Shown: in pieces, positions 60,665 through 64,000 of the stretch
How positions within the stretch are numbered: the stretch's first letter is position 1
How the letters are laid out: each line of letters begins with the position of its first letter
Source of the DNA: Devosia enhydra
Lineage (GTDB): Bacteria; Pseudomonadota; Alphaproteobacteria; Rhizobiales; Devosiaceae
Assembly: GCF_900119845.1 (NCBI RefSeq)
Contig: NZ_FPKU01000001.1
Span: 529,528-593,527 of the forward strand
Direction: 5' to 3'
Length of the DNA: 64,000 bases
Position numbers and translations under genes: made by a program
Notes under the pieces: model-generated
What the model was told of the DNA's origin: nothing
Databases searched by the model: none
Seen by the model: only the letters and a program-made list of their open reading frames with translations

Positions 60665-60923
60665 TGGGGGTCTCCGTGGGATGAGGGATGCGGATCACCG
60701 AGCCGTTCCAGTAGGAACCGCCGCGCCCGGTCGGCTTGGCCTCGGTGGTCGTCGTGGTGCGGATCGTGTGGGTGCGGCTTGCGCCGTACCAACGGCTGCT
60801 CTGATCCTTGATGGGGACGATCTCGGTGATGGTCCCGACACGGACGGCGTTGACCACGCCCCAGCAGACGCGGTCCCCGACCTCTATGGGCTGCCCGATC
60901 TGGTCGAGCGCGGGGGTGCGCAT
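60657..60923 (-). CDS. Phage-like hypothetical protein
   Basis: An 88-residue protein beginning MRTPALDQIGQPIEVGDRVC. The first 60 residues resemble a small beta-barrel (KOW or SH3-like pattern: IEVGDRVCWGVVNAVRVGTI followed by TEIVPI). A Thr-rich linker (TIRTTTTTEAKP) follows. Start at ATG 60923 overlaps the upstream stop in TGATG. Function unknown. Confidence 0.6.
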   Translation of the reverse strand: MRTPALDQIGQPIEVGDRVCWGVVNAVRVGTITEIVPIKDQSSRWYGASRTHTIRTTTTTEAKPTGRGGSYWNGSVIRIPHPTETPNV

Positions 60924-61306
60924 CACCTGATCTCGATGTCCGGGATGATCGTCGAGGGCTTGAACACCACGCGGTAGTGGTGGGCGCTGACGTGTGCCGC
61001 GTCCAGCTGCTCGACGAAGTACGTGACGTTGTCGGACAGGCCGAGGAAGTGCTTCTTGTACTGCCCGTCGCCGGTCTTGCAGGTCACGGTCAGCTCACCC
61101 GGGTCGTCGGCGTTGCCCAGCGAGCAGCGGCCTTCGATGGTCAGCATGTAGTCGGCGGTGATCCCGTTGTAGAACACCACGCGGCGGACGATCTCGAACT
61201 GGTCGGCTGCCTGCGACAGGTTGCGCGAGGCGACGTTCGCATCGCTGCTGCAGGCGGCGAGCGAGATGGTTGCCGCAGTGGCGGCGAGGAGCAGGAGCTT
61301 CTTCAC
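60923..61306 (-). CDS. Phage-type beta-sandwich lipoprotein
   Basis: A 127-residue lipoprotein starting with GTG (MKKLLLLAATAATISLAACS) with a lipobox LAAC at residues 16-19. The mature part keeps AADQFEIVRRVVFYNGITAD, IEGRCSLGNADD and FLGLSDNVTYFVEQLDAAHV. I recall a conserved family with this pattern in temperate phages, annotated as beta-sandwich lipoprotein; this was not checked. Phage lipoproteins can block superinfection at the envelope, but that role is only a suggestion here. Confidence 0.7.
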   Translation of the reverse strand: MKKLLLLAATAATISLAACSSDANVASRNLSQAADQFEIVRRVVFYNGITADYMLTIEGRCSLGNADDPGELTVTCKTGDGQYKKHFLGLSDNVTYFVEQLDAAHVSAHHYRVVFKPSTIIPDIEIR

Positions 61307-61470
61307 TGGTCTAGCCTCGTGATGGTGAACTTGAAGGGGAACAGGCGGCGCCAGAGCGAGCGGCCCTGACGTTCTCGGAGGGTGGCCTTCCTGGCCTCGA
61401 CCGCAGCGCGGTGATCCTCGGCGTCGATCTCGGCCTGGGCCTGAGCGACGAGGTCGTCGAGCTTAGGCAT
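61303..61470 (-). CDS. Small phage-like hypothetical protein (55 aa)
   Basis: A short protein, MPKLDDLVAQAQAEIDAEDH to TITRLDQ, helical and charged in its N-terminal half with a basic segment (RERQGRSLWRRLFPFKFTIT) that could be amphipathic. Its stop overlaps the lipoprotein start (GTGA) and its start overlaps the previous gene. Start chosen at 61470; a longer frame extends upstream but overlaps the neighbour fully. Confidence 0.55.
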   Translation of the reverse strand: MPKLDDLVAQAQAEIDAEDHRAAVEARKATLRERQGRSLWRRLFPFKFTITRLDQ

Positions 61471-61666
61471 CGGGCTTGGCTTTCGCCTTGCGTCTGGCCT
61501 TCGGCACCGGTGCGGGTGGCGTGGTGATCGGACGGGTCTCGCCGGTGGCGCGTCCCTCACTGTCGCGAACGGCCTCGTGACCCTCGGGGATGACGAAGGT
61601 GTTTCGCTTCTGGGATGCGGCTGCTGCTTCAGCCAACTGGATGCGGGTCAGGACGGTGTCTTTCAT
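61463..61666 (-). CDS. Small phage-like hypothetical protein (67 aa)
   Basis: Begins MKDTVLTRIQLAEAAAASQK. The C-terminus is Pro/Lys/Arg-rich (VPKARRKAKAKPDA) and could bind nucleic acid. A longer frame begins at 61741 but would include the terminator hairpin at 61704-61737, so the shorter start with an AAGG site is preferred. Unknown function. Confidence 0.55.
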   Translation of the reverse strand: MKDTVLTRIQLAEAAAASQKRNTFVIPEGHEAVRDSEGRATGETRPITTPPAPVPKARRKAKAKPDA

Positions 61667-61703
61667 GGTGCCTTGGGTTAGAGAGTTGCGCATGTCGCGG
61701 GGC

Positions 61704-61737
61704 AAAGCAGAACGCCCGGCCACGAGAGCCGAGCGCT
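61704..61737 (-). terminator. Intrinsic terminator inside the island
   Basis: On the minus strand CGCTCGGC-TCTCGTG-GCCGGGCG (8-bp stem, one G-U pair) is followed by TTCTGCTTT. It lies between the 178-residue gene and the small genes, so the island probably has two transcription units or an antitermination point. Confidence 0.65.
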
Positions 61738-61762
61738 TCACCGGGAGGGACTATGGGTTGGC

Positions 61763-62299
61763 TTAGGCGGCTTCGACGTAGACGCGCTGGACGTTGGACA
61801 CCGAGCCGGTGGTGATCCAGGTCGCGGCCACGGACGGGTTCGTGGTGATCTCGCCGCGTTCGTTCTTCCAGCCCACGGTGCGGGCGTTGGAGTTGGCCGC
61901 AGGTGACGGAGCGGCCGGCTTGGGCGCGGGCGCCGCCGCGTCGACCGGCTGGAACGAGGTGGCGCGGAAGGCCTCCCTGATCCCATCCAGCTTGATCAGG
62001 CCGAGTGACCGGTTGATCGCCACGATTTGGTAGACGCCGCCCTCGACGACGCCATTGTGGCCGGCCTTGATGCGGCGGACGAACATCCCGAGCTGCCAGC
62101 TGGGCGGCACCTGAGCCTCGAGCGTGAAGGCCGAGCCAGCAAACCAGCGGCCCATGACGCCTTCGAGCCGGATGTCCTGATTGCTCTCGCCGTCAACGGA
62201 GCGCACCGAGCGCACCACGTAGAGGCGGCCACCCACGATGACCTTCCCGAGAGAGTAGGTAGCGCGGACGGTGTCACCGATCTGAAAGAGTTTTGTCAT
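61763..62299 (-). CDS. Phage-like hypothetical protein
   Basis: A 178-residue protein. The N-terminal half is beta-rich (FQIGDTVRATYSLGKVIVGG) and has two similar barrel-like segments; a Pro/Ala linker (about 122-137) connects to a C-terminal part (WKNERGEITTNPSVAATWIT). Its start lies 26 bases inside the integrase end. Unknown function. Confidence 0.6.
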   Translation of the reverse strand: MTKLFQIGDTVRATYSLGKVIVGGRLYVVRSVRSVDGESNQDIRLEGVMGRWFAGSAFTLEAQVPPSWQLGMFVRRIKAGHNGVVEGGVYQIVAINRSLGLIKLDGIREAFRATSFQPVDAAAPAPKPAAPSPAANSNARTVGWKNERGEITTNPSVAATWITTGSVSNVQRVYVEAA

Positions 62300-63455
62300 G
62301 CTTGATAGGCTCCCGGTAGGTGGTGGTGATGGTGTTCAGGATAGCGACGGCCTCGACCGACGCTTCGTGGACCGCGAGGGCGGCGTACTTGGCCGTCATC
62401 ACGGGTGAGGCGTGACCGAGCAGCGGCTGCAGCCGGTCGAGACCGAGGCCCCGCTTGCGGAGCTTGGTCGCAAAGGTGTCGCGGAGCGAGCGCACGTCGC
62501 GCCGGCCCCAGATGGCGATGTTGTCGGGGCTGTTGATCCCGATGTCCGCCATCGCCTTGCGGAGCCCCTTCGTGCTGCGCGACTTGGCGCCCCGGTTCAC
62601 AGCGAGGTCGCTGTTCGGGAACACGAAGGGGCTCGACGCATCGCGCTCCTCCCACCGCTGGCGCAACATGATGCGGCTCCGGGTGGGCAGGGCGATGATG
62701 TTGAAGTTGCCGACCTTGTGCCGGTTCAGGTGGAACGTGGCGAAGGTAACGGTGTCGATCTGTGCCCACTGGAGCGAGGCGATCTCGCCGAGGCGGGCGC
62801 CGGTATCGAGGAGCAGAACGGCGAGGTCGAAGTTGTCGACCCGTTGGCGCTGCGCATGGGCAAGAGGGTCCACAAAATAGCGGGCGCCCTTCTGGACGAG
62901 GGGCTGCAAGGGGTTGAGCCGCAGCAGCAGGGCCTGCTCCTCGTGCTCGGTGAGGGGGCGCGGCTTGCCCTTGTCCCGCTCCATCGGGAACTTCATCGCC
63001 ACCGGCATGCGGTAGGCGGTGCGCAGCGTGTGGTAGGCGTTCGACAGGTACGCCATTTCGCGGTCGATGGTGTTCGGCCGGGCGCCCATCGCCTCGCGCT
63101 CGGCCCGGTACTTGGCGAGGTCGAGTTCGTTGAGGCGGTGAAACTTGGTCTTGCCGCCGAGGCCCTTTACGCCTGGCACCTTGCCGGCCAGCAGTTCGCA
63201 GCCCCGCTTGATCGCCGGATACCCGCGCAGCTTCTTCTTGAGCGGCAGGTAGTGGATCAGTAGGGCTTCCTCGATGGTGACCTCGGGGAGGATGCCGAAC
63301 ATTTCAGCGTCACGCGTCAGCCTGATTTTCTCGGCCGCGATGCGCTCGGCTTCCCGCTTGTCCTTCACGCCGGTCGAGAGGCGGCGCCGCCCGGCATCAG
63401 TGTTCAGGTTGAAGTACCAGTAGTCGGACCCTTCGCGCTTATAGACGAGTGACAT
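62274..63455 (-). CDS. Tyrosine recombinase / phage integrase
   Basis: A 393-residue integrase with an N-terminal AT-rich/arm-binding region (VYKREGSDYWYFNLNTDAGR), a core-binding SAM-like domain (about 57-165) and the catalytic domain. Catalytic residues are Arg221 (TGARLGEIASLQW), Lys247 (NRHKVGN), Arg325 (RSLRDTFAT), His348 (LLGHASPVMT) and the nucleophile Tyr357 (AKYAAL). The position usually His or Lys before the second Arg is Arg322. It should catalyse integration and excision of the island, probably at tRNA-Lys. Unusually, about 2.7 kb of small genes separate it from the tRNA. Confidence 0.9.
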   Translation of the reverse strand: MSLVYKREGSDYWYFNLNTDAGRRRLSTGVKDKREAERIAAEKIRLTRDAEMFGILPEVTIEEALLIHYLPLKKKLRGYPAIKRGCELLAGKVPGVKGLGGKTKFHRLNELDLAKYRAEREAMGARPNTIDREMAYLSNAYHTLRTAYRMPVAMKFPMERDKGKPRPLTEHEEQALLLRLNPLQPLVQKGARYFVDPLAHAQRQRVDNFDLAVLLLDTGARLGEIASLQWAQIDTVTFATFHLNRHKVGNFNIIALPTRSRIMLRQRWEERDASSPFVFPNSDLAVNRGAKSRSTKGLRKAMADIGINSPDNIAIWGRRDVRSLRDTFATKLRKRGLGLDRLQPLLGHASPVMTAKYAALAVHEASVEAVAILNTITTTYREPIKHDKTLSDR

Positions 63456-63467
63456 TCTGACGTCCTC

Positions 63468-63785
63468 CTATGCTTGGTTGAGAACAAGCTGAGCGACGGC
63501 CGCAGCCTCGGTGAGGTCATGCAGCTGCGTCATCGGGCCGTTCTCACGGGTGATGATGAGGCCGTACCGCACCCCTGCCGGTGTGACGAGGAGCGACGTG
63601 CCGTGGGACATTTCGACACTGAGGTAGGCGGTGTGCGGGCCTTCCTCGGCGAAGTCGATTGACCAGTTATCGAGCAGCCCGGCCAGCAGCGCGATCCTGT
63701 GCAGCCGCGTCGTCGGACTGTCGGGGAACTGGACTACCGATCCTTCTCGCCCTTCTCCGCGTCCTTCCCGAACAGGCACTCCCAC
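63468..63785 (-). CDS. Phage-like hypothetical protein, start uncertain
   Basis: About 105 residues, with a core VQFPDSPTTRLHRIALLAGL and LSVEMSHGTSLLVTPAGVRY that looks like a small alpha/beta protein. It lies between the XRE regulator and the integrase, 12 bases before the latter. Possible GTG starts at 63785, 63779 and 63839 all lack a good ribosome site and overlap the XRE gene, so the true start may be translationally coupled. Confidence 0.5.
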   Translation of the reverse strand: MGVPVREGRGEGREGSVVQFPDSPTTRLHRIALLAGLLDNWSIDFAEEGPHTAYLSVEMSHGTSLLVTPAGVRYGLIITRENGPMTQLHDLTEAAAVAQLVLNQA

Positions 63786-64000
63786 CCGTACGGGTCGTAG
63801 TACTGCATCAGCCGCTGGTAGAACGCGCGAGGTTTCCACCCCAGCCGCTGCGCCACGATCATCGTCTTGTCCGGCGGCAGTCGGGCCTTGCCCGCCTCGA
63901 TCTGACTGATAATCGTGTAGTACTGGGCGCCGATGGCCTGAGCCAGTTCCATCTGGGTCACCTCGGCGTCCGTCCGAGCCTTCTTCAGGAAAGCGCCCGC
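63734..64000 (-). CDS. XRE family helix-turn-helix regulator, N-terminus beyond window
   Basis: The frame is open to the window edge, so the start codon lies beyond 64000. Visible residues include FLKKARTDAEVTQMELAQAI and GAQYYTIISQIEAGKARLPP, the helix-turn-helix of Cro/cI-type repressors, then a C-terminal helix region (PRAFYQRLMQYYDPYGWECL). It is the probable lysogeny or excision regulator of the island, transcribed with the integrase. Confidence 0.75.
   Translation of the reverse strand, partial: AGAFLKKARTDAEVTQMELAQAIGAQYYTIISQIEAGKARLPPDKTMIVAQRLGWKPRAFYQRLMQYYDPYGWECLFGKDAEKGEKDR

Larger units (their letters stand above)
59532..64000. mobile_element. Phage-like integrated island next to tRNA-Lys (right end outside window)
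   Basis: From the tRNA 3' end to the window edge every gene runs leftward and most overlap their neighbours by a few bases (GTGA and TGATG patterns). The encoded products are small hypothetical proteins, a phage-type lipoprotein, a tyrosine integrase and an XRE regulator. This contrasts with the core genes to the left. The likely left attachment site is the tRNA-Lys 3' end. The right attachment site, structural genes and any cargo would lie beyond 64000. A palindrome CACTAG-T-CTAGTG at 59579-59591 lies in the AT-rich border. Confidence 0.7.

Noticed and set aside
1-64000. CRISPR arrays, rRNA genes and insertion sequences
   Set aside because: No regularly spaced direct repeats, no rRNA segments and no transposase-like proteins were seen in the window.

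Overview
The window is high-GC DNA from an alphaproteobacterium. The gene order points to the Hyphomicrobiales (Rhizobiales), possibly the Devosiaceae; the family is an inference. Support comes from the run rpsF-rpsR-rplI-dnaB-alr-radA-cvpA-purF-SDR, the flagellar block flgF-G-A-H divergent from fliL-fliM-motE, a near-consensus CtrA site between the two flagellar operons, and a RibB with a decayed GTP cyclohydrolase II half.

Layout. Positions 1-2366 carry a truncated M32 carboxypeptidase, a small glycine-zipper protein and an MFS transporter. Positions 2578-12399 are flagellar: flgF, flgG, flgA and flgH run leftward; fliL, fliM, a small membrane protein, a MotE-like protein and a 1105-residue exported repeat protein run rightward. 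Positions 12426-19652 are metabolic: an aldo/keto reductase, an AraD1/GguC-type protein, ribB, an FAH hydrolase and a 3-oxoadipate CoA-transferase plus thiolase operon. Positions 19665-20096 encode a receiver-like protein with Glu at the phosphoacceptor site.

Positions 20287-34498 form the most interesting block, an apparently coordinated catabolic and uptake cluster. It has a LacI-family regulator, a DadA-like flavoprotein, an alpha/beta hydrolase with Ala at the nucleophile position, an intact and a metal-ligand-less amidohydrolase in tandem, two M24 (creatinase-fold) paralogues that lost metal ligands, a divergent NMT1/nitrate-type ABC importer, a beta-hydroxyacid dehydrogenase-like reductase and a third M24 protein with one Asp ligand changed to Cys. 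Three LacI-type palindromes sit before the regulator and before each divergent operon. The substrate is unknown; an amide, guanidino or N-heterocyclic compound would fit.

Positions 34507-59243 are mostly core: a putative glycosyltransferase, a YfgM-like protein and der, a CNNM/CorC protein, SDR, purF, cvpA, radA, alr, dnaB, ribosomal proteins L9, S18 and S6, two tandem GT39 membrane glycosyltransferases, an ArsR-type regulator, a large OmpA-family protein, a TauE/SafE transporter, a SIMPL protein, and an FAH-fold dehydratase candidate plus aldehyde dehydrogenase pair resembling the last steps of a Weimberg-type pentose pathway.

A tRNA-Lys(TTT) at 59457-59531 is followed to the window end by a phage-like island. 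Its tightly overlapping small genes all run leftward and include a lipoprotein, a tyrosine integrase and an XRE regulator that runs off the edge. The island probably integrated at the tRNA, but its right end is not visible.
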